Notes: a model not told the origin generated them from the letters alone. Shown: positions 1 through 9,231, numbered from the stretch's first letter. The stretch: 64,000 nucleotides of DNA from Pedobacter cryoconitis (GCF_014207135.1 NZ_JACHCC010000014.1:1-64000), one strand, 5' to 3'. Translations and numbers: made by a program.

Positions 1-3000
1 ATCTTAAAAGTCAATGGCAGACCCGCACAACCTACCGCAGAAACTGGGGTGACAGTAATCTTAGAAACTACTGCTGCATTGGTTAAGTTCGTTGCTGTAA
101 ATGCAGGAAGTGTCCCTTCACCCGAAGCAGCTAGTCCAATAGCCGTATTATCATTGCTCCATTTATAAGTATCTCCACTGATATTACCACTTAAAGTAAA
201 AACTGGTACTGGATCAGTATTGCAGTAAACTTTATCCGTGATAGCCGCTACATTGGAAGTCGGGTTTACTGTAATCTTAAAAGTCAATGGCAAACCCGCG
301 CAACCTACCGCAGAAACTGGGGTGACAGTAATCTTAGAAACTACTGCTGCATTGGTTAAGTTCGTTGCCGTAAATGCAGGAAGTGTCCCTTCACCCGAAG
401 CAGCCAGACCAATAGCCGTATTATCATTGCTCCATTTATAAGTATCTCCACCGATATTACCACTTAAAGTAAAAACTGGTACTGGATCAGTATTGCAGTA
501 AACTTTATCCGTGATAGCCGCTACATTGGAAGTCGGGTTTACTGTAATCTTAAAAGTCAATGGCAAACCCGCGCAACCTACCGCAGAAACTGGGGTGACA
601 GTAATCTTAGAAACTACTGCTGCATTGGTTAAGTTAGTTGCCGTAAATGCAGGAAGTGTCCCTTCACCCGAAGCAGCCAGACCAATAGCCGTATTATCAT
701 TGCTCCATTTATAAGTATCTCCACCGATATTACCACTTAAAGTAAAAACTGGTACTGGATCAGTATTGCAGTAAACTTTATCTGTAATGGCCGCTACATT
801 AGAAGTTGGGTTTACTGTAATCTTAAAAGTCAATGGCAGACCCGCGCAACCTACCGCAGAAACTGGGGTGACAGTAATCTTAGAAACTACTGCTGCATTG
901 GTTAAGTTCGTTGCCGTAAATGCAGGAAGTGTCCCTTCACCCGAAGCAGCTAGTCCGATTGAAGTATTGTCATTGCTCCATTTATAAGTATCTCCACTGA
1001 TATTACCACTTAAAGTAAAAACTGGTACTGGATCAGTATTGCAGTAAACTTTATCTGTGATAGCCGCTACATTGGAAGTTGGGTTTACTGTAATCTTAAA
1101 AGTCAATGGCAGACCCGCACAACCTACCGCTGAAACTGGGGTGACAGTAATCTTAGAAACTACTGCTGCATTGGTTAAGTTAGTTGCCGTAAATGCAGGA
1201 AGTGTCCCTTCACCCGAAGCAGCTAGTCCAATTGAAGTATTGTCATTGCTCCATTTATAAGTATCTCCACTGATATTACCACTTAAAGTAAAAACTGGTA
1301 CTGGATCAGTATTGCAGTAAACTTTATCTGTGATAGCCGCTACATTGGAAGTTGGGTTTACTGTAATCTTAAAAGTCAATGGCAGACCCGCACAACCTAC
1401 CGCAGAAACTGGGGTGACAGTAATCTTAGAAACTACTGCTGCATTGGTTAAGTTCGTTGCCGTAAATGCAGGAAGTGTCCCTTCACCCGAAGCAGCCAGA
1501 CCAATAGCCGTATTGTCATTGCTCCATCTATAAGTATCTCCACTGATATTACCACTTAAAGTAAAAACTGGTACTGGATCAGTATTGCAGTAAACTTTAT
1601 CTGTGATAGCCGCTACATTGGAAGTTGGGTTTACTGTAATCTTAAAAGTCAATGGCAGACCCGCGCAACCTACCGCTGAAACTGGGGTGACAGTAATCTT
1701 AGAAACTACTGCTGCATTGGTTAAGTTCGTTGCCGTAAATGCAGGAAGTGTCCCTTCACCCGAAGCAGCTAGTCCAATTGAAGTATTGTCATTGCTCCAT
1801 TTATAAGTATCTCCACTGATATTACCACTTAAAATAAAAACAGGTACTGGATCAGTATTGCAGTAAACTTTATCCGTGATAGCCGCTACATTGGAAGTTG
1901 GGTTTACTGTAATCTTAAAAGTCAATGGCAGACCCGCACAACCTACCGCTGAAACTGGGGTGACAGTAATCTTAGAAACTACTGCTGCATTGGTTAAGTT
2001 CGTTGCCGTAAATGCAGGAAGTGTCCCTTCACCCGAAGCAGCTAGTCCGATTGAAGTATTGTCATTGCTCCATTTATAAGTATCTCCACTGATATTACCA
2101 CTTAAAGTAAAAACTGGTACTGGATCAGTATTGCAATAAACTTTATCTGTAATGGCCGCTACATTGGAAGTCGGGTTTACTGTAATCTTAAAAGTCAATG
2201 GCAGACCCGCGCAACCTACCGCTGAAACTGGGGTGACAGTAATCTTAGAAACTACTGCTGCATTGGTTAAGTTCGTTGCCGTAAATGCAGGAAGTGTCCC
2301 TTCACCCGAAGCAGCTAGTCCGATTGAAGTATTGTCATTGCTCCATTTATAAGTATCTCCACCGATATTACCACTTAAAGTAAAAACAGGTACTGGATCA
2401 GTATTGCAGTAAACTTTATCCGTGATAGCCGCTACATTGGAAGTTGGGTTTACTGTAATCTTAAAAGTCAATGGCAGACCCGCACAACCTACCGCTGAAA
2501 CTGGGGTGACAGTAATCTTAGAAACTACTGCTGCATTGGTTAAGTTCGTTGCCGTAAATGCAGGAAGTGTCCCTTCACCCGAAGCAGCTAGTCCGATTGA
2601 AGTATTGTCATTGCTCCATTTATAAGTATCTCCACTGATATTACCACTTAAAGTAAAAACTGGTACTGGATCAGTATTGCAGTAAACTTTATCCGTGATA
2701 GCCGCTACATTGGAAGTCGGGTTTACTGTAATCTTAAAAGTCAATGGCAGACCCGCGCAACCTACCGCTGAAACTGGGGTGACAGTAATCTTAGAAACTA
2801 CTGCTGCATTGGTTAAGTTCGTTGCCGTAAATGCAGGAAGTGTCCCTTCACCCGAAGCAGCTAGTCCGATTGAAGTATTGTCATTGCTCCATTTATAAGT
2901 ATCTCCACTGATATTACCACTTAAAGTAAAAACTGGTACTGGATCAGTATTGCAGTAAACTTTATCCGTGATAGCCGCTACATTGGAAGTCGGGTTTACT

Positions 3001-3444
3001 GTAATCTTAAAAGTCAATGGCAGACCCGCACAACCTACCGCTGAAACTGGGGTGACAGTAATCTTAGAAACTACTGCTGCATTGGTTAAGTTCGTTGCCG
3101 TAAATGCAGGAAGCGTCCCTTCACCCGAAGCAGCCAGACCAATTGAAGTATTGTCATTGCTCCATTTATAAGTATCTCCACTGATATTACCACTTAAAGT
3201 AAGAACTGGTACTGGGTCAGTATTGCAGTAAACTTTATCTGTGATGGCCGCTACATTGGAGGTCGGGTTTACCGTAATCTTAAAAGTCAATGGCAGACCC
3301 GCACAACCTGTGGTAGAAGCCGGGGTCACCGTAATATTGGCCACGGCTGGTGCAGTACCCGCATTTACAGCAGTAAACAACGGTATAGTTCCATTCCCCG
3401 AAGCGGCCAGGCCAATAGCCGTATTGTCATTAGTCCAGCTATAA
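1..3444. repeat. Tandem 273-bp repeat array (at least 12.6 copies)
   Basis: The same 273-bp unit recurs head to tail with period exactly 273 (landmark starts at 238, 511, 784, 1057, 1330, 1603, 1876, 2149, 2422, 2695, 2968, 3241). It encodes a 91-aa PKD-like domain on the minus strand. Copies differ at only a few scattered bases, and the variants (Lys/Arg, Phe/Leu, Ala-Arg/Ala-Ser codons) are shuffled between copies. The most N-terminal copy, ending near 3444, is clearly diverged in its second half. The + strand open frames of 66-67 codons in each unit are shadows. Confidence 0.97.
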
Positions 3445-5999
3445 GTTGCAGTAGCAATCGGACCTCCTGGAGTTAATGCAGGAGATACATCATTATTACA
3501 ATAAACCATGTCAGCAATCGGGTTTACACTGGCAATAGGATTAATAGTAATAGTTCCATTAGCTGTCGGAGAAACGCATGCTCCGGTTGCTGTAACCTGA
3601 TAACTTAATGAGCCTGCCGTTTTTGGTGTTCCACTGATAGTAAATAAACCTGTTGCAGCATTATAAGATTGACTTAACTCCGCAGGTAACCCTGCCGCAA
3701 CAGCCCCAGAACCATTAGTCACCTGATAAACAATATTAACTATTGGCTGATTCAGACAAATTACCTGCTGATCAGTCTTTACTGCAGAAGCCAGGCTTAT
3801 AGTTGTATTTGGTAATACTGTAATCTTACCGACACTAGTGGCTGAAGAACATCCACCTACAGTAGTAACTGTGTATGAGTAATCCCCCGGCAAAGCCAAA
3901 GCAGTCGGAGTTCCACTGATAGTCATCTGCTTTGTACTCCCGTCATATACACCTGTAACACCCGGAAGCACTTTATCAAAAACAACGTCATCTATACCTC
4001 CAGCATCCTTAGCCTGGAAAACAATTGGCTGTATCGCAGCACCAGCACAGACATTCTGAGTAGCCGGCCCTGATCCTGTAGCAACCCCTATTGTAGCATT
4101 TGGTAAAACTGTAATTTTGCTTACTTCAAACGATTTATCTGTACAACCTGTTGCGCTCGAAACACTGATCATATTATAAGTAAACACACCTGCCACATTA
4201 GTCGGCTGATTAAATGTCACATTATCGCTCGAGGCTGATGTTGTCTGAGTTTGCACAGGGCTAGTAGTTGTTCCATCAGATACAGTATAAGTAAAAGTAT
4301 AAGGGCTTGTACCATTTGTGCCTTTAAAAGTAATTGGGATAGCAGCACTCCCCAGGCATACAGATTGAGTAATTGGTGAAATCGTTGCAGTCATAGTAGG
4401 ATTAACTGCTAAAACTACCGGGTTCGAAGCCACACTACACGTTCCCGCCAGGGTACTGACTACGACCCTGTACTGATTGTTATTTGCAGCAAGCTGTATA
4501 TTACTGATAGAAAGCGTACTAGTCGCCGATCCTGATATACTACCACCATCAGTAAGATTTGTCCATACCCCTATGGCATTCAGATATTGCCATTGATAAA
4601 GGATACCAGTTCCGGAAGCAACTACAGAAGTGGTGAATGTCGACCCTTTACAAACAGTAGTCCCTACAGGCTGCGTGGTAATTATCGGAGTGAAGATATT
4701 AAAAGTAGCCGTACCCGTAGTAGATAAAGCACCATAAATATCCATGAAATTAAAATTGATTGATGCAGAACTACCACTAAACCCTACAGCAGGATTGAAA
4801 GTCAGCATTTTAGTAATAACAGGATCAAAACTAAAAATTCCAGCAGATGTGGTGACAGTCTGCTGAATACCAGGAGTGATCGGATCAAGGTCTACATTAT
4901 ATGGATTTGGAGCACCGCCCGCATTCGGAGTAGTAGCTCCTGATAAGATATCTAAACTGCCAGTAACACCTTGGCATATACTTGTTTGAGGATTCGGCGC
5001 AACTGGTGTTGCTAAAAACTTAGGGTCAACAGTTAAACTCAGTCCTCTTATTTCATGAAAGTTAGTACTCCCGCCTGTTGAAGATGAGATTCCATATTTC
5101 AATCCCTGCACAGGAATAGGTGTGGTATAAGGGTAATTAGTAACGACCTTAGTAATCGTACTTCCATGTTTGACACTCACATTTATAAACAGGCCACCTC
5201 CCGGTCTTGGTACCAGGTTAATAAATACCTTGCGATATTCAGGTGCCCCGTCAACAGCTCCCCGCAGATTCCCGGCAATACTAAACTGATCTACACCGGT
5301 AAGCGCTGAGGTCTGAGTCGTTTTAAGCCAGGGATAATTTGTACTTACAGCAGCCGAACCATTTCCTGCACCACGCAAGGTTATATTATCACTGACTTGT
5401 CCCGCAGGATCCCCCCCCTGCCTGTTCTCGTTATTATTTGAATAATTCCCAAATTCGTCTAACCCAATCCCCAGGTAACCAGAACTAACACCAGGATAAG
5501 TAATCTTATTCTGATATAGCTGTGCATATCCTAAAGACCCTCCAAATCCTCCTATATTAAAACTTGAGGAATTAACCGCAGCATCAAACAGAAAAAAACA
5601 AATTCCATCAGCACCAGTCCCCCCATACGTAAAATATTCAAATTCAATATTTAAACCATATGTACCCAGGAAAACATTATTAGAATAAACATAAGCTTTT
5701 TGATTTCCTGTATTATCAGTCAATCGCAGATAACCGTTTCCTTCAGTATCAATAGACGTGGCTGTTAGGAAAGCTGGCTTCGCCCCTCCAAACACCACAT
5801 CCGACTTATTCGTAGTAGAATTCCTAAAGGTTTCATTGTAAGGAAACTGAGCTTTCGAGAAAAAAGGATTTAGTGTAAGTAACAGAAAAACCAGTAGAAG
5901 TGTACAGTTATACGCTCCCCTACGATTCATAAGCTCTGTGAACGAGCATATCATCGAAGTAAACCTTTTTAAGAGTTTAAAACGGAGCGGTTTTTTCAT
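1..5999 (-). CDS. Giant secreted lectin / PKD-like repeat adhesin, N-terminal part (runs off the window)
   Basis: The minus-strand frame is open from an ATG at 5999 to base 1, about 2,000 codons, with the C-terminus outside the window. A second in-frame ATG at 5930 directly precedes the hydrophobic core (TLLLVFLLLTLNPFFSKA) of a signal peptide cleaved near residue 50; either could be the start, and no Shine-Dalgarno decides. Residues ~52-330 resemble a bacterial L-type lectin domain (ends in FHEIRGLSLTVDP). After this come heterogeneous Ig/PKD-like domains with paired cysteines, then from residue ~850 an array of 91-aa PKD-like repeats (YKWSNDNTAIGLAASGEGT is typical). Such proteins are usually secreted by the type IX system through a C-terminal domain, which cannot be seen here. 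Its likely role is cell-surface adhesion or gliding (inference). Confidence 0.88.
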   Translation of the reverse strand, partial: MKKPLRFKLLKRFTSMICSFTELMNRRGAYNCTLLLVFLLLTLNPFFSKAQFPYNETFRNSTTNKSDVVFGGAKPAFLTATSIDTEGNGYLRLTDNTGNQKAYVYSNNVFLGTYGLNIEFEYFTYGGTGADGICFFLFDAAVNSSSFNIGGFGGSLGYAQLYQNKITYPGVSSGYLGIGLDEFGNYSNNNENRQGGDPAGQVSDNITLRGAGNGSAAVSTNYPWLKTTQTSALTGVDQFSIAGNLRGAVDGAPEYRKVFINLVPRPGGGLFINVSVKHGSTITKVVTNYPYTTPIPVQGLKYGISSSTGGSTNFHEIRGLSLTVDPKFLATPVAPNPQTSICQGVTGSLDILSGATTPNAGGAPNPYNVDLDPITPGIQQTVTTSAGIFSFDPVITKMLTFNPAVGFSGSSASINFNFMDIYGALSTTGTATFNIFTPIITTQPVGTTVCKGSTFTTSVVASGTGILYQWQYLNAIGVWTNLTDGGSISGSATSTLSISNIQLAANNNQYRVVVSTLAGTCSVASNPVVLAVNPTMTATISPITQSVCLGSAAIPITFKGTNGTSPYTFTYTVSDGTTTSPVQTQTTSASSDNVTFNQPTNVAGVFTYNMISVSSATGCTDKSFEVSKITVLPNATIGVATGSGPATQNVCAGAAIQPIVFQAKDAGGIDDVVFDKVLPGVTGVYDGSTKQMTISGTPTALALPGDYSYTVTTVGGCSSATSVGKITVLPNTTISLASAVKTDQQVICLNQPIVNIVYQVTNGSGAVAAGLPAELSQSYNAATGLFTISGTPKTAGSLSYQVTATGACVSPTANGTITINPIASVNPIADMVYCNNDVSPALTPGGPIATATYSWTNDNTAIGLAASGNGTIPLFTAVNAGTAPAVANITVTPASTTGCAGLPLTFKITVNPTSNVAAITDKVYCNTDPVPVLTLSGNISGDTYKWSNDNTSIGLAASGEGTLPAFTATNLTNAAVVSKITVTPVSAVGCAGLPLTFKITVNPTSNVAAITDKVYCNTDPVPVFTLSGNISGDTYKWSNDNTSIGLAASGEGTLPAFTATNLTNAAVVSKITVTPVSAVGCAGLPLTFKITVNPTSNVAAITDKVYCNTDPVPVFTLSGNISGDTYKWSNDNTSIGLAASGEGTLPAFTATNLTNAAVVSKITVTPVSAVGCAGLPLTFKITVNPTSNVAAITDKVYCNTDPVPVFTLSGNIGGDTYKWSNDNTSIGLAASGEGTLPAFTATNLTNAAVVSKITVTPVSAVGCAGLPLTFKITVNPTSNVAAITDKVYCNTDPVPVFTLSGNISGDTYKWSNDNTSIGLAASGEGTLPAFTATNLTNAAVVSKITVTPVSAVGCAGLPLTFKITVNPTSNVAAITDKVYCNTDPVPVFILSGNISGDTYKWSNDNTSIGLAASGEGTLPAFTATNLTNAAVVSKITVTPVSAVGCAGLPLTFKITVNPTSNVAAITDKVYCNTDPVPVFTLSGNISGDTYRWSNDNTAIGLAASGEGTLPAFTATNLTNAAVVSKITVTPVSAVGCAGLPLTFKITVNPTSNVAAITDKVYCNTDPVPVFTLSGNISGDTYKWSNDNTSIGLAASGEGTLPAFTATNLTNAAVVSKITVTPVSAVGCAGLPLTFKITVNPTSNVAAITDKVYCNTDPVPVFTLSGNISGDTYKWSNDNTSIGLAASGEGTLPAFTATNLTNAAVVSKITVTPVSAVGCAGLPLTFKITVNPTSNVAAITDKVYCNTDPVPVFTLSGNIGGDTYKWSNDNTAIGLAASGEGTLPAFTATNLTNAAVVSKITVTPVSAVGCAGLPLTFKITVNPTSNVAAITDKVYCNTDPVPVFTLSGNIGGDTYKWSNDNTAIGLAASGEGTLPAFTATNLTNAAVVSKITVTPVSAVGCAGLPLTFKITVNPTSNVAAITDKVYCNTDPVPVFTLSGNISGDTYKWSNDNTAIGLAASGEGTLPAFTATNLTNAAVVSKITVTPVSAVGCAGLPLTFK

Positions 6000-6702
6000 A
6001 GAAAGCGTTAGCGTAGACTAATCAACGTATCCTGCTTATCACTAATGCAAAAACTAATCGGGATTTATAAAGCCATCAAATAACACCAGAGAGTTAAAAA
6101 CCTCGAATATCTCCGAATCAATATTTCACATTAGTTAATAATACAATTTACCCCCACAAAATAGGAACAATTAATAGTATTTTCCAAATTTTGAACGCTC
6201 AAAATTCATTTTTAATAATTTTTGTGCCAAAAATTATTTATCAAGCCATATTTAATATAAAAAACACTTCTAAAAGTTGTACACTCATATCCTTGTTTAT
6301 ATAAATCGTATTAAACACAAGTACATAGCTATTCAATCCAGATCCCTAGATACAAAACTATTTTAAAAAACAAGAACATAAGAAGTTAAATATTTGTTAA
6401 CATCAAAGTAAAAGTGTATTTAATTCCCCACAACGGGTAATTAAATACACACATCAACAAAACACAAAAACCAATTATCAGAAAGACTGAATCACTCTCA
6501 AAAAGAACATTTTTAAAACAAAAAGAACTAATTTAACTTAAAAAGATATTTTAAATGTTTTAAACAAATAAATAAACCCAATTAATTATCTTTAAAGAAT
6601 AATTAATACATTATCAATACAGATTCCCCACTTCACACCTACCAATCAACAGATCAAAACAGGGCATATTCTATCGCAACAAAGACAGATCAGCCAGGTC
6701 CC
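6000..6702. other. Long AT-rich intergenic region with dyad symmetries
   Basis: No gene is visible between the adhesin start and the promoter of the next gene. It holds three inverted repeats: 6187-6206 (8-bp arms AATTTTGA/TCAAAATT, 4-nt spacer), 6214-6238 (11-bp arms AATAATTTTTG/CAAAAATTATT, 3-nt spacer), and 6581-6607 (9-bp arms ATTAATTAT/ATAATTAAT). They lie upstream of the minus-strand adhesin gene and could be regulatory, but the composition is so AT-rich that the last may be chance. Confidence 0.5.
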
Positions 6703-6733
6703 TTTCGTAAATAAATTTTTTTTCGTATATTTG
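6703..6733 (+). promoter_or_regulatory. Bacteroidota-type promoter
   Basis: A perfect -7 box TATATTTG (TAnnTTTG consensus) lies at 6726-6733, with TTTC at 6703-6706 as a -33 element 19 bp away. Transcription would start near 6740, giving a ~200-nt untranslated leader before the small cold-shock-associated gene. Confidence 0.65.
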
Positions 6734-6739
6734 CGGAGA

Positions 6740-6940
6740 ACGGAGTATAAACACAGACTCTCTTAATACTTACTTGCTAATCAATCCATTTGATTAGATT
6801 CAATTTCTCCTGGCTACCCAACCGTTGTTGCCCGGGAATTTAAGTTATATTCGGGCTAGATCGATCCACACCAATGGTTATGGAACGCCTTAACAAGTAA
6901 CAGCAGAGAAGAGTTATTTTTTAATTAAACAGGGAAATTT
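6740..6940 (+). ncRNA. Structured 5' leader RNA (candidate cold-responsive element)
   Basis: The ~200 nt before the small gene can fold into a multi-helix element. TTACTTG (6770-6776) pairs with CAAGTAA (6894-6900), closing a junction. Stacked directly on it is a perfect 8-bp hairpin CTAATCAA/TTGATTAG (6777-6797, 5-nt loop). Next is GCCCG(GG)AAT pairing with ATTCGGGC (6830-6856), and then an ACC-AAT-GGT hairpin inside CCA/TGG (~6867-6885). The sequence is less AT-rich than its surroundings. It does not look like SRP, 6S, tmRNA or a riboswitch that I know. Long structured leaders are typical of cold-shock mRNAs such as E. coli cspA, so a thermosensor role is inferred, not shown. Confidence 0.5.
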
Positions 6941-7126
6941 ATGGCTAAATCTCAGGCGACCTTCATGAAGAAGCAACTAGAAAAAAACAGGCAGAAGAAG
7001 AAAGAGGATAAAGAACAGCGCAAAGAAGAACGCAAACAAAATTCTACAGGTGGTGATTTGGAAAGTATGATGGCATACGTAAATGAATTTGGTGAAATTG
7101 TATCTACACCACCAGAAAAGAAATAA
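6941..7126 (+). CDS. Small basic cold-shock-associated protein (orphan N-terminal domain, 61 aa)
   Basis: A charged 61-aa protein begins MAKSQATFMKKQLEKNRQKK, continues with a Lys/Glu-rich stretch and ends in a segment resembling MMAYVNEFGEIVSTPPEK. From memory of Bacteroidota proteins, this arrangement matches the N-terminal extension of longer cold-shock-domain proteins, in which an (M)-AYV-(D/N)-E-x-G-x-I-TPP segment is followed by a KGFGFI-type cold-shock domain. Here the cold-shock domain is absent and the gene stops cleanly at a strong terminator. It is likely an RNA-associated factor. It is transcribed from its own promoter with a long structured leader, and a separate CspA gene lies 1 kb downstream. 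Start ATG is unambiguous. Confidence 0.75.
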   Translation: MAKSQATFMKKQLEKNRQKKKEDKEQRKEERKQNSTGGDLESMMAYVNEFGEIVSTPPEKK

Positions 7127-7130
7127 ATAA

Positions 7131-7164
7131 AAAAGCCTGATCTAAATAGATCAGGCTTTTTTAT
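7131..7164 (+). terminator. Rho-independent terminator
   Basis: Perfect 14-bp hairpin arms aaaagcctgatcta / tagatcaggctttt with a 2-nt loop, ending in a T-rich tract; it follows the stop codon of the 61-aa gene by 4 nt. The A-tract on the other side means it may also serve the minus-strand lipoprotein gene. Confidence 0.92.
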
Positions 7165-7186
7165 TTATTTCTTTTCTTGCTTCTAA

Positions 7187-7651
7187 TTAATTCGACGCAA
7201 CTCTACCGGATCTCTTATCCTGTCCACGACCGATCAGATATCCTGCACCAGCACCTGCTACCCCACCAATAATAGCACCTCTACCTTTCTTTTTATCAAT
7301 AAGTGCTCCACCTAATCCACCAGCACCAGCACCAATAACAGTTCCCAGGGCCGCACTACTCCATCCTTTTTTCTTTGCCTTAACAGGAGCCTGATGATTA
7401 TCGGTTGATGCCATAGTAGCAGCAGGAGCATTTTCAGCAGCTTTAGCAGAAGCCAACATCAAAACTCTTTTCTCATCCTGAATTTTAGCGGCCTGTTGTT
7501 TTTGAACCAAGTCAGCTTTTTTAAAACTATCTAAACGTATACTGTCTTTTACAGCTTTAATTGCCGCTAGCTTAATAGCTTCTTCCTTTTTAGCATTAGT
7601 ACATGCTGTAAATGCAAGAGCAATAGCGAGTATGGCGAATATCCTTTTCAT
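7187..7651 (-). CDS. Glycine-zipper (YMGG-like) lipoprotein
   Basis: A 154-aa protein with a lipoprotein signal ending LAFTAC (Cys 17). A charged, probably helical or coiled segment rich in Lys/Ala/Asp spans residues ~20-75. The C-terminal half carries the glycine-zipper run ALGTVIGAGAGGLGGALID and a second GGVAGAGAGYLIGRG, as in YMGG/17-kDa surface antigen-like proteins. It is probably anchored in an envelope membrane; a precise role is unknown. Convergent with the upstream + strand small gene, sharing the terminator region. Confidence 0.8.
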   Translation of the reverse strand: MKRIFAILAIALAFTACTNAKKEEAIKLAAIKAVKDSIRLDSFKKADLVQKQQAAKIQDEKRVLMLASAKAAENAPAATMASTDNHQAPVKAKKKGWSSAALGTVIGAGAGGLGGALIDKKKGRGAIIGGVAGAGAGYLIGRGQDKRSGRVASN

Positions 7652-7738
7652 AATGTGTGTGTTAAATAATTAATCTATATTAATTAAATGCTAAAATGAT
7701 GCCACAATTAATTTAGCACCCATTATACAGAGCATAAA

Positions 7739-7963
7739 TCATTTATCCATTAATGGAGAATGGCCCGGTAATTCTTTTGTATTATGACTATCATCCTCAC
7801 CATCAGGATTATGAGAAATCCTATCATTATCATTGTTGTAATTCGCCCTTCCCGGGTTCACAGAAGAATAATCGGCATCTAGTCCTAAATTATCAGCATC
7901 CGGATAATCAGCCGAGTCCCGCTCACTGTTACCCGTTTTAATCCTGTTCTTTTCTCTTTCCAT
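7739..7963 (-). CDS. Small hydrophilic hypothetical protein (74 aa)
   Basis: A 74-aa, Asn/Asp-rich, strongly hydrophilic protein without signal peptide, transmembrane segment or cysteine; probably intrinsically disordered. It starts at an ATG and lies 87 nt upstream of the glycine-zipper lipoprotein in the same direction. The opposite strand also holds a 62-codon frame, rich in His/Tyr/Pro, that looks like a shadow. I recognise no family; similar polar small proteins are common stress-related genes in Pedobacter-type genomes (recollection only). Confidence 0.55.
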   Translation of the reverse strand: MEREKNRIKTGNSERDSADYPDADNLGLDADYSSVNPGRANYNNDNDRISHNPDGEDDSHNTKELPGHSPLMDK

Positions 7964-8117
7964 AATTTATCAAAGACTCATCTTTTATACTTTATTAATA
8001 ACAAAAGTCATCGGCTGCTGTTTGTTCAATTCCCGTAAAACTAAAAGAATAAGCAATTAAGATTTTGGATATTAGTATTCAATTGATTATTTTCACAGCG
8101 AAATTTATAATATTAAT

Positions 8118-8324
8118 ATGCGTACAACAGGAAAAGTTAAATGGTTTAATTCTGCAAAAGGGTTTGGTTTTATAACTCCAGAAGATGGAGGAAAAGATAT
8201 TTTCGTGCATTTTTCTGCAATTGCAGGAGATTCATTCAGAGAATTGAATGAAGGTGACAATGTAGAATTCGAATTAAATGACGGTAAAAAAGGCCCTGAG
8301 GCTTCTAATGTAACTGTTCTTTAA
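8118..8324 (+). CDS. cspA: Cold-shock protein, CspA family
   Basis: A 68-aa single cold-shock domain, the full normal length. It shows the two RNA-binding motifs: RNP1 KGFGFI (residues ~15-20) and RNP2 IFVHF (~28-32), plus the N-terminal GKVKWFNSAKGFGFI signature. It binds single-stranded nucleic acid and melts RNA secondary structure, acting as an RNA chaperone in the cytoplasm. It has its own terminator, so it is monocistronic, and unlike the 61-aa gene 1 kb upstream it lacks an obviously structured leader. Confidence 0.97.
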   Translation: MRTTGKVKWFNSAKGFGFITPEDGGKDIFVHFSAIAGDSFRELNEGDNVEFELNDGKKGPEASNVTVL

Positions 8325-8340
8325 GAAATTCGTTAAATTG

Positions 8341-8379
8341 AGAAAAGGGGTGGTGCAATGCATCACCCCTTTTCTTTTT
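8341..8379 (+). terminator. Rho-independent terminator after cspA
   Basis: Hairpin aaaaggggtg-g-tgca / tgca-t-caccccttttc with tiny loop, followed by ttttta. It closes the cspA transcription unit. Confidence 0.92.
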
Positions 8380-8415
8380 ATAAACTGCTGCTCAAAAGAG
8401 ATAAGCTAAATCACT

Positions 8416-9231
8416 ATGTTAAACGAAAAAATCAGCATACTTGGTTGCGGATGGTATGGTTTTGCCCTGGCTAAGCAATTAGTAAAAAAAGGTTATACGG
8501 TCAACGGATCTACAACTACCCCTAAAAAATTAGCCGATTTAGAACAATCAGGGATAAACCCATATCTTATCAGCTTTACCGAAGATGAAGATGACCCCAA
8601 CCCCGTTTTTTTCGATTGTTCTGTTTTAATAATCTGTATTCCTCCAAAAAGAAACACAGCCGAACAGCATACTTTCTCTTCAAAAATAGCACGTATCTCA
8701 GCAGCAGCTACACTTAATAAAGTAGCTGACATCATTTTTATCAGTTCGACATCCGTTTACGCGGATCACCAGGGAGAAGTTAACGAACTAACCCTCCCTA
8801 CTCCTGAAACTGACTCTGGTAAAGTAATGCTGGCTGCCGAATTACTCCTAAAAAGTAATACTACTTTCCGCACCACCATTCTTAGATTTGGTGGATTAAT
8901 CGGTCCCGGAAGAGACCCAGGAAGGTTCTTTGCTGGAAAAATAGCTATATCCAACGGAAATGCCCCTGTAAATCTAATCCATCTGTCAGATTGCATTGGA
9001 CTTACGCTGAGTATTATTGAACAACGGGCTTTTGGCTATACTTGTAATGCATGTTCACCGGATCATCCTTCACGTACTGCTTTTTATACTGCAGCTGCAT
9101 TAAAATCAGAACTTGATTTACCTCAGTTCAACGACGAGTTGCTCAACTGGAAACTGGTTCATAGTATATATATACCTCAGAAAGTCAACTATGACTTTAA
9201 GACCTCCCTGCTCGATGAGCTGAACTTGTAA
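8416..9231 (+). CDS. NAD(P)-binding epimerase-like oxidoreductase (YeeZ-like)
   Basis: A 271-aa cytosolic protein with an N-terminal Rossmann motif GCGWYGFALA (residues ~10-19), a second-strand segment VLIICIPP at ~69-76 and ISSTSVYAD at ~109-117. This is the SDR/NAD-dependent epimerase pattern of the YeeZ/atypical extended SDR group. Usual length for that group is ~270-290 aa. Substrate is unknown. A canonical YxxxK catalytic motif is not evident, as is common in atypical SDRs. Monocistronic between two intergenic gaps. Confidence 0.85.
   Translation: MLNEKISILGCGWYGFALAKQLVKKGYTVNGSTTTPKKLADLEQSGINPYLISFTEDEDDPNPVFFDCSVLIICIPPKRNTAEQHTFSSKIARISAAATLNKVADIIFISSTSVYADHQGEVNELTLPTPETDSGKVMLAAELLLKSNTTFRTTILRFGGLIGPGRDPGRFFAGKIAISNGNAPVNLIHLSDCIGLTLSIIEQRAFGYTCNACSPDHPSRTAFYTAAALKSELDLPQFNDELLNWKLVHSIYIPQKVNYDFKTSLLDELNL

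Noticed and set aside
238..3444. Twelve similar + strand frames of 66-67 codons
   Set aside because: They repeat with the 273-bp period and are antisense to the repeat domain of the adhesin; the minus frame is open through the whole region with a signal peptide at its start.
1..3444. CRISPR-like repeat array
   Set aside because: Units are 273 bp with no unique spacers and encode a continuous protein; no Cas genes are nearby.
7753..7941. 62-codon + strand frame
   Set aside because: It overlaps the 74-aa minus gene and has an odd His/Tyr/Pro composition with no start signal; taken as a shadow.
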